From: Chloroflexota bacterium
GTDB taxonomy: Bacteria > Chloroflexota > Limnocylindria > Limnocylindrales > CSP1-4
Reading direction: 5' to 3'
NCBI GenBank assembly: GCA_015478725.1
Contig: JADMIG010000011.1
Coordinates: 19,190 to 83,189 of the forward strand
Length of the DNA: 64,000 bases
This document shows, in pieces, positions 57,176 through 64,000 of this stretch. The notes below the pieces were generated by a model. The model searched no databases, was not told the origin of the DNA, and saw only the letters and a program-made list of their open reading frames with translations. How positions within the stretch are numbered: the first letter of the stretch is position 1; each line of letters opens with the position of its first letter. The translations under genes were made by a program, and so were the position numbers.

Positions 57176-58911
57176 GCGACCGCCTCCGCCTCGGACAGCT
57201 GCGAGAAGACGATCTCGCGGTATGTCTCGTTGTCCTCGAGGAGCTCGCGGTGCGTCCCGATCCCGACGATCCGGCCCGCGTCCATGACGACGATCCGGTC
57301 GGCGTTCATGATCGTCCCCACCCGCTGGGCCACGATGATGACCGTCGCCCAGCCGAGGTCGCGGGCGAGGGCGACCCGGAGTCGAGCGTCGGTGCTGAAA
57401 TCGAGGGCCGAGAAACTGTCGTCGAAGACGAAGATGCCGGCCCGCTTCACGAGCGCCCGGGCGATCGAGAGGCGCTGTCGCTGGCCACCCGAGACGTTCG
57501 CGCCGCCCTGGGTGATCGGCGCTTCGAGCTGATCCTCCATCGCCTCGACGAAGTCGCGACCCTGCGCGATCTCGAGGGCGCGCCACAGCTCCTCGTCCGT
57601 GGCGGCCTCGTCGCCGAAGCGGAGGTTGCTCGCGACCGTCCCACTGAAGAGGAACGCTTTCTGGGGGATGACCCCGATCCTCGACCACAGGTCGTCGCGG
57701 GCCATCGCTCGCACCTCGATGCCATCGACGAGGACGGCTCCCGCCGTCGCGTCGTAGAAGCGCGGGATGAGGTTGACGAGGGTGGACTTGCCGCTGCCGG
57801 TGCTGCCGACGATCGCCGTGGTCTCGCCCGGGCGGGCGGTGAACGTGATCCCCCGCAGGACTGGCTGCTCGGCGCCCGGATAGCGGAATTCGACATCGCG
57901 GAACTCGACCATGCCCCGGCTGTCGGGCGGGCCGAGGGTGGCGGGAGACTCCGGATCCCGGATCGTCGGGACGGTGTCGAGGACCTCCACGATCCGGCCG
58001 GCCGACACCGCGCCCCGCGGGATGAGGATGAACATGAAGACCGCGGTCAGGACGGCGAAGAGGATCTGGGTGAGGTACTGGAGGAAGGCCGTGAGATTGC
58101 CGATCGGCATCGCGCCGTCACTGACCCGGAAGGCTCCGAACCACATGACCGCGACCGTCGAGAGGTTGAGGATCGCGGTCATCGTCGGGATCGTCACCGC
58201 GAACAGGCGGTTGACCCGGACGGTCGTGTCGAAGAGATCGCGGCTCGCGACGTCGAATCGGTGTTCTTCGTGGCCCGTGCGCACGAAGGCCCGGATGACC
58301 CGCACGCCCGAGAGCGTCTCGCGCATCACCTGGTTGATCCGGTCGATCTTCACCTGCATCGCCCGGAAGAGCGGGATCGCCCGGCTCATGACGAGCCCGA
58401 TCACTGCCGCCATGAGCGGCAGCACCACGACGAGGAGCCCGGACAGCGGGACATCCGTCCGGAGCGCCATGAAGATGCCGCCGACGATGAGGATCGGGGC
58501 GGAGATCATCACCGTCAGGGCCATGAAGACGACGGTCTGGACCTGCAGGACGTCGTTCGTGTTGCGGGTGATGAGCGAGGCGGGCCCGAAGTGATTGACC
58601 TCCACCTGCGAGAAGGTCTGGACCTTCATGAAGATCGCGCTCCGGACGTCGCGGCCAAAGCCCATCGCCACGCGCGCACCCCAGTAGACCGCGAGGAGCG
58701 CGGCGGCGGCGAGGACGGCGGTGACGCCGAGCATGAGCGCGCCGACCCGCAGGATGTGCCCGTTGTCGCCCTTGGCGATGCCGTTGTTGATGATGTCGGC
58801 GTTGAGATCGGGAAGGTAGAGGTTGCCGAGCGCGCCGATGAGGAGCAGGCCCATGACGAGCGCGAGCGGCGCGATGTAAGGTCGGAGGTAGGTGCGAAGG
58901 AGCGCGATCAC
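57172..58911 (-). CDS. ABC exporter half-transporter 1 (TM plus ATPase)
   Basis: 579 residues from GTG 58909-58911. Six helices (LALVMGLLLIGALGNLYLP; AVLAAAALLAVYWGARV and so on), coupling segment MRETLSGVRVIRAFVRTGHEE, then NBD: Walker A GSTGSGKST, Q-loop GVIPQKAFLFSG, signature NVSGGQRQRLSIARALV, and Walker B GIFVFDDSFSALD, in which Asp replaces the usual catalytic Glu. So one composite ATP site is degenerate here and the other in its partner, the asymmetric arrangement of heterodimeric multidrug exporters. GTGA overlap with the marR stop. Confidence 0.92.
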   Translation of the reverse strand: MIALLRTYLRPYIAPLALVMGLLLIGALGNLYLPDLNADIINNGIAKGDNGHILRVGALMLGVTAVLAAAALLAVYWGARVAMGFGRDVRSAIFMKVQTFSQVEVNHFGPASLITRNTNDVLQVQTVVFMALTVMISAPILIVGGIFMALRTDVPLSGLLVVVLPLMAAVIGLVMSRAIPLFRAMQVKIDRINQVMRETLSGVRVIRAFVRTGHEEHRFDVASRDLFDTTVRVNRLFAVTIPTMTAILNLSTVAVMWFGAFRVSDGAMPIGNLTAFLQYLTQILFAVLTAVFMFILIPRGAVSAGRIVEVLDTVPTIRDPESPATLGPPDSRGMVEFRDVEFRYPGAEQPVLRGITFTARPGETTAIVGSTGSGKSTLVNLIPRFYDATAGAVLVDGIEVRAMARDDLWSRIGVIPQKAFLFSGTVASNLRFGDEAATDEELWRALEIAQGRDFVEAMEDQLEAPITQGGANVSGGQRQRLSIARALVKRAGIFVFDDSFSALDFSTDARLRVALARDLGWATVIIVAQRVGTIMNADRIVVMDAGRIVGIGTHRELLEDNETYREIVFSQLSEAEAVA

Positions 58912-59477
58912 GGCCTGGCGGCCCCCGATGCAGGGGGGCCTGCAGGTACGTCCCCGTCCGAAGCCGCGGGATCGTCCGCAGCCGGAGCCGCGTGGCCGGC
59001 GGCGATGCGGGCTCGATGCATGGCCCGGATCCCGACGAGGAAGCCGCGCAGCTCCTCGTCGCTCAGATGCTCGAGGACGGCCGCCAGGCGGGCCCGTCGC
59101 TGCGCCGCGAGGTCGAGGAAGACCGCGGCCCCGGCATGCGTCGGGTGGACGACGACGATCCGGCGGTCGTCGTCTCCGTGCCGCCGCTCGACCAGGCCGC
59201 GCTGCTCCATCCGATCGACGATCCCGGTGGTGCTCGCGACCGAGACATCGAGGAAGACAGCGAGTCGGCTCATCGACAGAGGACCCTCCGCCTCGAGCAC
59301 CGCGAGTGCATGGAGGTGGATGAGACTGAGCGAGCCGCGAAGCCAGCTCTTGAACGCCGTCATCTGCTCGCGCGGGTTCGACACGATCGTGAGCTCGGCC
59401 AGCAGCTCCTCGACGATCTGCTGACGATCGTCAGAGGCCGGGAGTTCGGTCTGTGTCGCGCTGACCTTCAATGGCAC
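58908..59477 (-). CDS. MarR-family repressor of the ABC exporter operon
   Basis: 189 residues from GTG 59475-59477. MarR winged helix: LSLIHLHALAVLEAEGPLSMSRLAVFLDVSVASTTGIVDRMEQRGLVERRHGDDDRRIVVVHPTHAG, with the DxR wing DDDRR. The C-terminal ~50 residues are Ala-rich. Ligand unknown; probably the drug or metabolite exported. First gene of a three-gene operon, each joined by overlapping codons. A perfect short palindrome lies three bases upstream of the start. Confidence 0.9.
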   Translation of the reverse strand: MPLKVSATQTELPASDDRQQIVEELLAELTIVSNPREQMTAFKSWLRGSLSLIHLHALAVLEAEGPLSMSRLAVFLDVSVASTTGIVDRMEQRGLVERRHGDDDRRIVVVHPTHAGAAVFLDLAAQRRARLAAVLEHLSDEELRGFLVGIRAMHRARIAAGHAAPAADDPAASDGDVPAGPPASGAARP

Positions 59478-59479
59478 CT

Positions 59480-59492
59480 AGATAATCTATCT
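59480..59492. promoter_or_regulatory. Palindromic operator at the MarR start
   Basis: AGATA-ATC-TATCT, a perfect 5-3-5 inverted repeat and AT-rich in GC-rich surroundings, ends 3 bases before the MarR GTG. The position suggests autorepression and, since little room is left for a leader, possibly a leaderless transcript. Confidence 0.5.
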
Positions 59493-59510
59493 CAGACTGT
59501 CAATAGGGCA

Positions 59511-59570
59511 TCGGCGCGGCCGCCCGGAACGTCGCGGGTTCGGCGGGTCGGCGCGGCCGCCCGGAACGTC
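59511..59570. repeat. 23-bp direct repeat, two copies
   Basis: TCGGCGCGGCCGCCCGGAAC followed by GTC occurs at 59511-59533 and 59548-59570, separated by 14 bases, and a partial version follows at 59587-59600. It lies between the MarR promoter and the terminator-like hairpin. Confidence 0.7.
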
Positions 59571-59607
59571 CCTATTTCGGCCCCCCGGCGCGGCCGCCGA
59601 CAAGGGA

Positions 59608-59636
59608 GAGCCGCCGGTCGGCGGAACCGGCGGCTC
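59608..59636 (-). terminator. Terminator-like hairpin after the IscA/ErpA gene
   Basis: GAGCCGCCGG and CCGGCGGCTC form a perfect 10-bp stem with a 9-base loop, 55 bases beyond the stop of the leftward IscA/ErpA gene. No T-tract follows, as is usual in very GC-rich genomes. Confidence 0.5.
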
Positions 59637-59690
59637 GGGATGTGCGATGGTCGGAGGCGCCTCACGGCGCCGCGGGGGGGGTCGGAGAGA

Positions 59691-60071
59691 TCAGTGCGAG
59701 CAGGACCGCGCAGTGCCCGCGTCATCCGCGGTGCGGAAGCTCGATCCGCAGCCGCACGCGGCGACCGCATTCGGATTGTTCACCGTGAAGCCGGCGCCCA
59801 TGAGCGTGTCGACATAGTCGATCTGCGCGCCCTTGAGAAGATCGATGCTCTTGCCGTCCACGTAGACCCTGACGCCGTTCGCCTCGAGGAGCTTGTCGTC
59901 CTCGGCGGGGCTGTCCTCGATCATCATCCCGTAGCGGAAGCCCGAGCATCCGCCGGAGTACACGTAGACGCGAAGCCCGACGTTCGGGTTCGCCTCCTCG
60001 GCCGTCAGTTCGCGGAGCTTCGTGGCCGCCGCGTCGGTGAGGCTGAGGGGGGTCGTCTGGGCTTCGAGCAT
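59691..60071 (-). CDS. erpA: Iron-sulfur cluster insertion/assembly protein (IscA/ErpA/HesB family)
   Basis: 126 residues. LSLTDAAATKLRELTAEEANPNVGLRVYVYSGGCSGFRYGMMIEDSPAEDD is the HesB core, with cluster Cys in GGCSGFRYG. The two C-terminal ligand cysteines lie in VAACGCGSSF, and Asn/Pro turn GAGFTVNNPNA is intact. It carries or inserts Fe-S clusters into apoproteins. The last ~15 residues extend beyond the family's usual CGCGSSF end. Monocistronic with a hairpin downstream. Confidence 0.92.
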   Translation of the reverse strand: MLEAQTTPLSLTDAAATKLRELTAEEANPNVGLRVYVYSGGCSGFRYGMMIEDSPAEDDKLLEANGVRVYVDGKSIDLLKGAQIDYVDTLMGAGFTVNNPNAVAACGCGSSFRTADDAGTARSCSH

Positions 60072-60441
60072 CGTGGTGGGTCCTCCTTCGGAGGCGGGTC
60101 GCGCTGGGTACTGGGGCGCCGATGCGTCCGCGTTCCGCCCATCGTACGCACGTCAAGAAGTTTCGACAAGCACCGACGCTTGCGCCACCCGGGACGCAGC
60201 TCCCGACGGGCAGGTGCGTGGAGCGCCCGGAGCCACCAACGACCGCCGAGCCGCGGTGTCCGCGACCGTTCCGGCCGCCAGCGTCGTGGGAATCTCGTGC
60301 GCTCATCGGAGGAACGTTGGAGCGACTGGCGGCCCTCGTCACGTGTCGTGCGCTCATCCAGGGAACGCATGAGCGCGATCCGGCCCTCCAGGCACCGCCG
60401 CGCGACACGAACGTTCCGGGGATGAGCGGATGAGAGGCCCC
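60072..60441. repeat. Gene-free gap with imperfect repeats
   Basis: No supportable gene. TCGTGCGCTCATC occurs at 60295-60307 and 60346-60358, 51 bases apart, each followed by a GGAACG block and a CGGCCCTC block, so a segment of about 50 bases is imperfectly duplicated. Confidence 0.5.
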
Positions 60442-60514
60442 GACGCGCGGCAGGGCCTCCGACGCGCGGCAGGGCCTCCGACGGACGGCAGGGCCTCCGA
60501 CGGGCGGCAGGGCC
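60442..60514. repeat. 19-bp tandem repeat, about 3.8 copies
   Basis: GACGCGCGGCAGGGCCTCC at 60442-60460, 60461-60479 and 60480-60498 (two bases changed), with a partial unit to 60514. It ends one base before the thiolase stop codon. Confidence 0.8.
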
Positions 60515-60515
60515 G

Positions 60516-61742
60516 CTACTCGAGGCGTTCGACCACGGTCGCGATCCCCTGCCCCACGCCGATGCACATCGTCGCGAGACCATAGCGACCGCCCGTCCGG
60601 CGAAGCTCGTGGACGAGCATCGTGATGAGGCGCGCGCCGCTCATCCCGAGGGGGTGCCCGAGCGCGATCGCCCCGCCGTTGACGTTGACTTTCGCGGGGT
60701 CGAATCCGAGTTCATCCATGCACGCGACCGACTGGGACGCGAAGGCCTCGTTGATCTCGACGAGGTCCAGATCGCCGACCTCGAGCCCGGCGCGGGCGAG
60801 CGCCTTCCGGGTCGCCGGAACGGGACCGATCCCCATCACTGCCGGATCGACGCCGGCCACGGCCGTCGCGACGACTCGCGCCATCGGACGGAGGCCGAGC
60901 TCCCTCGCGGCGCCGGCCTCGGCGAGGAGCACGGCGGATGCCCCGTCGTTGATGCCGGAGCTGTTGCCGGCAGTGACCGACCCTCCGTCCCGAAACGCCG
61001 GCCGGAGCTTCGCCAGCGCCTCGGCGGACGTGTCCGTCCGCGGGTGCTCGTCGCGATCCACGACGATCGGCTCGCCGCGTCGTTGCGGCACCGTGATCGG
61101 CACGATCTGGCCGGCGAACCGGCCTGCCTCCATGGCCGCGACGGCGCGCCGATGGCTCTCGAGAGCGAACGCATCCTGACGCGCCCGATCGACGGTCCAC
61201 CGCTCGGCGACGTTCTCGCCGGTCTCGCCCATCGAATACGGGTGGTGGAGGGCCGCGAGCGCGGGATTGACGAACCGCCAGCCGAGGGTCGTGTCCTGGA
61301 GCTCGCGCGGGCCTCGATCCCACGCCGCGTCCGCCTTGGCCATGACATACGGAGCCCTGGTCATCGATTCGACGCCGCCGCCGATGAAGACGTCGCCGTC
61401 GCCCACCGCGATCGCGTGGGCAGCCGAGTTGATCGCCTGGAGCCCGCTCCCGCAGAGCCGATTGACTGTCAGCCCAGCCACCTCGACGGGCAACCCGGCG
61501 AGGAGCGATGCCATCCGGGCGACGTCGCGGTTGTCCTCGCCTGCCTGGTTCGCGCAACCGAGGATGACGTCCTCGATGCGGCTCGGATCGATCCCCGAGC
61601 GGTCGACCACGGCACGGATGACGATCGCGGCGAGGTCATCCGGCCGGACGGCGGCGAGGGCGCCGCCGTAGCGGCCGATGGGACTCCGGACCGCCTCGAT
61701 GATCCACGGATCCCGGAGCGCCCGGTGCCGATCGCGGATCAT
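60516..61742 (-). CDS. Acetyl-CoA acetyltransferase-family thiolase (3-oxoadipyl-CoA thiolase-like)
   Basis: 408 residues from ATG 61740-61742. Thiolase motifs: [27 protein letters not shown], the acyl-enzyme Cys in [53 protein letters not shown], the His in [17 protein letters not shown], and catalytic Cys in [11 protein letters not shown]. All catalytic residues are present. Early residues resemble PcaF/PaaJ thiolases of aromatic-ring degradation, and PaaD/PaaC lie nearby, so a role in the last step of phenylacetate degradation is plausible though not proven. Confidence 0.9.
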   Translation of the reverse strand: MIRDRHRALRDPWIIEAVRSPIGRYGGALAAVRPDDLAAIVIRAVVDRSGIDPSRIEDVILGCANQAGEDNRDVARMASLLAGLPVEVAGLTVNRLCGSGLQAINSAAHAIAVGDGDVFIGGGVESMTRAPYVMAKADAAWDRGPRELQDTTLGWRFVNPALAALHHPYSMGETGENVAERWTVDRARQDAFALESHRRAVAAMEAGRFAGQIVPITVPQRRGEPIVVDRDEHPRTDTSAEALAKLRPAFRDGGSVTAGNSSGINDGASAVLLAEAGAARELGLRPMARVVATAVAGVDPAVMGIGPVPATRKALARAGLEVGDLDLVEINEAFASQSVACMDELGFDPAKVNVNGGAIALGHPLGMSGARLITMLVHELRRTGGRYGLATMCIGVGQGIATVVERLE

Positions 61743-61756
61743 CGAGCGCGCTCCTC

Positions 61757-62395
61757 CTACGGCAGGGCGGAGATCGCCTGGCCGGCCTCGGCATCCGTCG
61801 CGCCGCTGACGCCGAACAGGATGTCGCCCTTGACGTAGAAGTACACCGCCCCGCTGCTCTCCGCGAGCTTGGTGACGGTCTTTCCGCCGAGCGAGACCTG
61901 CGAGCCGCCGGCCGCCATCGCCGCGAGGACCGTCGAGAACATCGTCGCGTTCACGCCCTGGACACGGTAGGCGAAGAACGACACCGAGCACGTGGAGGGC
62001 GTGGTCGACTCGGCGAGGGCGATCGATACCGCGCCGCCGCCGCCGGCGAGGGCGCCGAACGCCCCGATCATCGGGTTCGCGGACGCCGCGGCGCTCGTGT
62101 TCCCGGCGTAGCTCTGCTTCATGACCGGCGCCCCGCATGCCGAGGACGGCAGCATCGCCTCGAGGTCCGGGGCTTGATTGATGAGTCCGGACGGGATGGC
62201 CCCACCGCCGCCTGCCGCCTGTGACGGGGCCACCGACACGGGTGCCTGCGAGGCGGGGGCTGCCGCGGACGGCGCGACGGTTGGCCCGATGGAGGCCGTC
62301 GGCGCTGGAGTCGCAGAGCTCCCGCACGCGGCGAAGAGGAACGCCGCGGCGAGCGGCACGACCGCGACGCGGGCTCGACGGACTGGACTGATCAT
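61757..62395 (-). CDS. Secreted lipoprotein of unknown function (212 aa)
   Basis: Lipoprotein signal [27 protein letters not shown] with lipobox FAAC. A Pro/Ala/Ser linker ([21 protein letters not shown]) links to a domain with [13 protein letters not shown] and [16 protein letters not shown] (probably a disulfide), ending [28 protein letters not shown]. No family recognised. It sits 14 bases from the thiolase start on the same strand. Confidence 0.75.
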   Translation of the reverse strand: MISPVRRARVAVVPLAAAFLFAACGSSATPAPTASIGPTVAPSAAAPASQAPVSVAPSQAAGGGGAIPSGLINQAPDLEAMLPSSACGAPVMKQSYAGNTSAAASANPMIGAFGALAGGGGAVSIALAESTTPSTCSVSFFAYRVQGVNATMFSTVLAAMAAGGSQVSLGGKTVTKLAESSGAVYFYVKGDILFGVSGATDAEAGQAISALP

Positions 62396-62538
62396 CGGAT
62401 GCCTCCCTCAGACGAGGGTGCGGCGTCTGTCCTGGCGCGGACGCCGCCGGGCTCGTCGGCGACGGCCATCCTACTCCAGGCGTCGAGGCCGAGACCAGGC
62501 GTCGATGCTCACACAACGGACGATCGCAGGGCGGGCGA

Positions 62539-63066
62539 TCAGAGCACCTTGACCTGCTCGAACGGCTGACGACACGCGGTGCAGTAGCGGATCTGGCGGC
62601 AGAGGGTCGGGCCGAACGCGTTCTCGAGGACCGTCCTCGAGGAGCCACAGTACGGGCACGGGGCCGGGACGTCGACCTCGATCGGGGTCGACGCCGGGAG
62701 GGGCGGTCCGATGCCGCTCCGGCGGAGCGCCGCGCGGCCCGTCGAGCTGATCCGATCGCTCGACCACGGTCCGGCGTGGCTCACGCGGACGTCGATCGTG
62801 CGGTCCGGGGCGAGCGTGGCGAGCCGATCGCGGACAGCGGCGCACATGAGTTCGAGGGCCGGACAGCCGAGGAAGGTCGGGATGAGCTCGACCACGATCC
62901 GATCCGGCGCGACCTCCACGGATCGGACGACCCCGAGGTCCACGAGTCCGATGGCCGGCAGCTCGGGATCGGGGATCGCCGCGAGCGCCGCGAGGACCTC
63001 GGACGTGGTGACCTCCGTCGGGGTCGAGACCACCTCGAACGCGGTCACCACGTCGCGGCCGGTCAC
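62539..63066 (-). CDS. paaD: Phenylacetyl-CoA epoxidase maturation protein PaaD
   Basis: 175 residues from GTG 63064-63066, overlapping the PaaC stop (GTGA). An MIP18/DUF59-type domain: [51 protein letters not shown], then a C-terminal zinc-ribbon-like CPYCGS and [20 protein letters not shown] that is typical of PaaD. It supports assembly of the PaaABC di-iron epoxidase. An 18-base direct repeat around the start (CGGCCGCGACGTGGTGAC twice) offers a second GTG six codons later. Confidence 0.9.
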   Translation of the reverse strand: MTGRDVVTAFEVVSTPTEVTTSEVLAALAAIPDPELPAIGLVDLGVVRSVEVAPDRIVVELIPTFLGCPALELMCAAVRDRLATLAPDRTIDVRVSHAGPWSSDRISSTGRAALRRSGIGPPLPASTPIEVDVPAPCPYCGSSRTVLENAFGPTLCRQIRYCTACRQPFEQVKVL

Positions 63067-63869
63067 CACGTCGCGGCCGGATCGATGCGGCGGACTGCGG
63101 TGAATTCGGCGTGAAGCCGGCGGAAGGCGTCGGAATGGTCGCTGCGGACCGGCTCGGCGGCCCGCGGCCGCGGCGGCACCGGGAGCCGGGCGCGAGCGAG
63201 CACCGGGGCGATCGCTTCGCGCCATCGCCGATCGAGCTCCGCCGACGGCAGCGGAAGGATGCCCGCCTCGACGAGCGACGCCTCACCGGGGAGCGGCGCG
63301 AGGACGGTGGCGGCGTCCGGCCCGAGATCCTCCCAGGCCGCGAGCAGCCGGGCGCGTGCCTCGCCGCCGGCCGCGGCGAGCCGCTCGAGCCACGTTCCGA
63401 CATGAAGTCGGTGGTATCGCTCCTCGCGGGCGATGAGCGCGGCGAGCTCGGCGAGCGGCTGCCACGAAGATCCGGCGAGCGATCCGATCCGGATCCCGTC
63501 AGCCGTGTCGTACAGCCAGCGTCGAGCGATCGTCGCCGCCCAGTCGCCCCGCGGATGGTCGAGGAGCCGGGCGTGACGATACTCCGCCGGCGATCGATCG
63601 TAGGCGATCGCATCGGGGTCGCGATCGGTCAGCCGTCCGAGGAGCGCATAGAGCGCCGCGGCGTGGCCGAGCTCGTCCTGGGCGATCGAGCTGAGGGCGA
63701 CGTCCTCCTCGAGGATCGGCGCGATGCCGGTCCACTCGGAGTCGGCGAACCCGAGGACGAATTCGTCGTCGGCCAGCGCGAGGAGCAGCCCGGCGAGGGC
63801 GTCACGGACCTCAGGCGCGAGATCGGCGCCGATGGAAGGCGCGAGCGGCGACGTCATGCCGATCGCCAT
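63063..63869 (-). CDS. paaC: Phenylacetyl-CoA epoxidase structural subunit PaaC
   Basis: 268 residues (an ATG at 63857 would drop the first four). LLLALADDEFVLGFADSEWTGIAPILEEDVALSSIAQDELGHAAALYALLG, REERYHRLHVGTWLERL and DHSDAFRRLHAEFTAV match PaaC, the non-catalytic ferritin-like partner of PaaA. Phenylacetyl-CoA epoxidation needs PaaA, PaaB and PaaC, none of the others being visible; the upstream sequence up to the window edge is repeats, so PaaA/PaaB must lie further right or elsewhere. Coupled to PaaD by overlap. Confidence 0.9.
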   Translation of the reverse strand: MAIGMTSPLAPSIGADLAPEVRDALAGLLLALADDEFVLGFADSEWTGIAPILEEDVALSSIAQDELGHAAALYALLGRLTDRDPDAIAYDRSPAEYRHARLLDHPRGDWAATIARRWLYDTADGIRIGSLAGSSWQPLAELAALIAREERYHRLHVGTWLERLAAAGGEARARLLAAWEDLGPDAATVLAPLPGEASLVEAGILPLPSAELDRRWREAIAPVLARARLPVPPRPRAAEPVRSDHSDAFRRLHAEFTAVRRIDPAATW

Positions 63870-63927
63870 CCGACGGCGGGACCGCGATCCGAGCGTTCCC
63901 GCGACCCGATCACCGGTCCCGTACCTT

Positions 63928-64000
63928 GGCCGCTCCCGGGCGCTCGGCCGCTCCCGGGCGCTCGGCCGCTCCCGGGCGCTCGGCCGCTCCCGGGCGCTCG
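63928..64000. repeat. 18-bp tandem repeat, four copies, reaching the window edge
   Basis: GGCCGCTCCCGGGCGCTC at 63928-63945, 63946-63963, 63964-63981 and 63982-63999, all identical, then running off the window. It is intergenic, upstream of PaaC. It has no CRISPR structure (no spacers). Confidence 0.9.

Noticed and set aside
59475..59503. Canonical -35/-10 promoter (TTGACA at 59498-59503) for the MarR operon
   Set aside because: No -10 element sits at a proper spacing from that TTGACA; only the palindromic operator is reported.
63928..64000. Possible CRISPR array
   Set aside because: Units are directly joined without spacers and are only 18 bp; it is a simple tandem repeat. The arrays at 49009 and 60442 were rejected for the same reason.

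Overview
The window is very GC-rich and densely coded. It has many ATGA, GTGA and TGATG start/stop overlaps and frequent GTG/TTG starts. The gene set (LLM-type F420-dependent oxidoreductase, HD-GYP/GGDEF/EAL signalling, Tes-like radical SAM enzyme, ArsR-type mercury regulator, Paa phenylacetate genes, lipoproteins with bare lipoboxes) suggests an environmental aerobe, most likely a Chloroflexota (Limnocylindria-like) or less likely an actinobacterial lineage. That placement is inference; there is no rRNA in the window.

Layout. 0-14.4 kb is a redox region: a broken DsrE gene, an HD-GYP protein, a peroxiredoxin, a glutaredoxin, a DsbA-CcdA-small membrane protein-methyltransferase operon, a radical SAM/methyltransferase pair, a DUF1684 protein, a flavoprotein disulfide reductase, NAD(P)HX epimerase and a Crp-family regulator. 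Five copies of a Crp-like palindrome TGTG(A/G)-N6-TCACG lie upstream of these genes. 14.4-16.9 kb is a mercury operon (HMA protein, MerA, ArsR-type repressor). 16.9-24.6 kb holds glycosyltransferases, a Rieske/DUF2231 fusion, a RibD_C-FolE pair, a truncated hemoglobin divergent from a cysteine-containing HTH regulator, and a beta-carbonic anhydrase. 24.4-29 kb is decayed: an RHS fragment, an SRPBCC fragment and a relic of an AAA ATPase surround an intact Crp-type regulator and an FAD oxidase. 29-34.3 kb is a coupled three-gene cyclic-di-GMP operon (GGDEF, PAS-PAS hybrid kinase, receiver-GAF-EAL) in which the PAS domain has been duplicated almost perfectly.

35.84-45.30 kb is an integrated element of about 9.5 kb bounded by 47-bp direct repeats. 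The right copy lies within an intact tRNA-Ile(UAU); the tyrosine integrase sits next to it. Cargo is an integrase operon (integrase, unknown protein, RHH protein, excisionase-like HTH, large AAA ATPase), two unknown proteins (one secreted), a frameshifted lipoprotein and a broken YaaC-like gene. A truncated serine recombinase abuts the left repeat.

45.3-64 kb is ordinary chromosome: class V aminotransferase, rhodanese, ATP-dependent DNA ligase, GNAT, F420-type LLM enzyme, flippase-like and GT2 proteins, a molybdopterin oxidoreductase, a MarR-ABC-ABC exporter operon, an IscA/ErpA protein, a thiolase and PaaD-PaaC. Several intergenic gaps here hold short GC-rich tandem repeats.

The strongest leads are the Crp-like redox regulon, the tRNA-Ile element with its unusual ATPase and a relic of a related ATPase 12 kb away, the Tes-like radical SAM/methyltransferase pair, and the duplicated PAS sensor. 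At least five genes are interrupted by single-base shifts or stops, so decay versus assembly error must be kept in mind.
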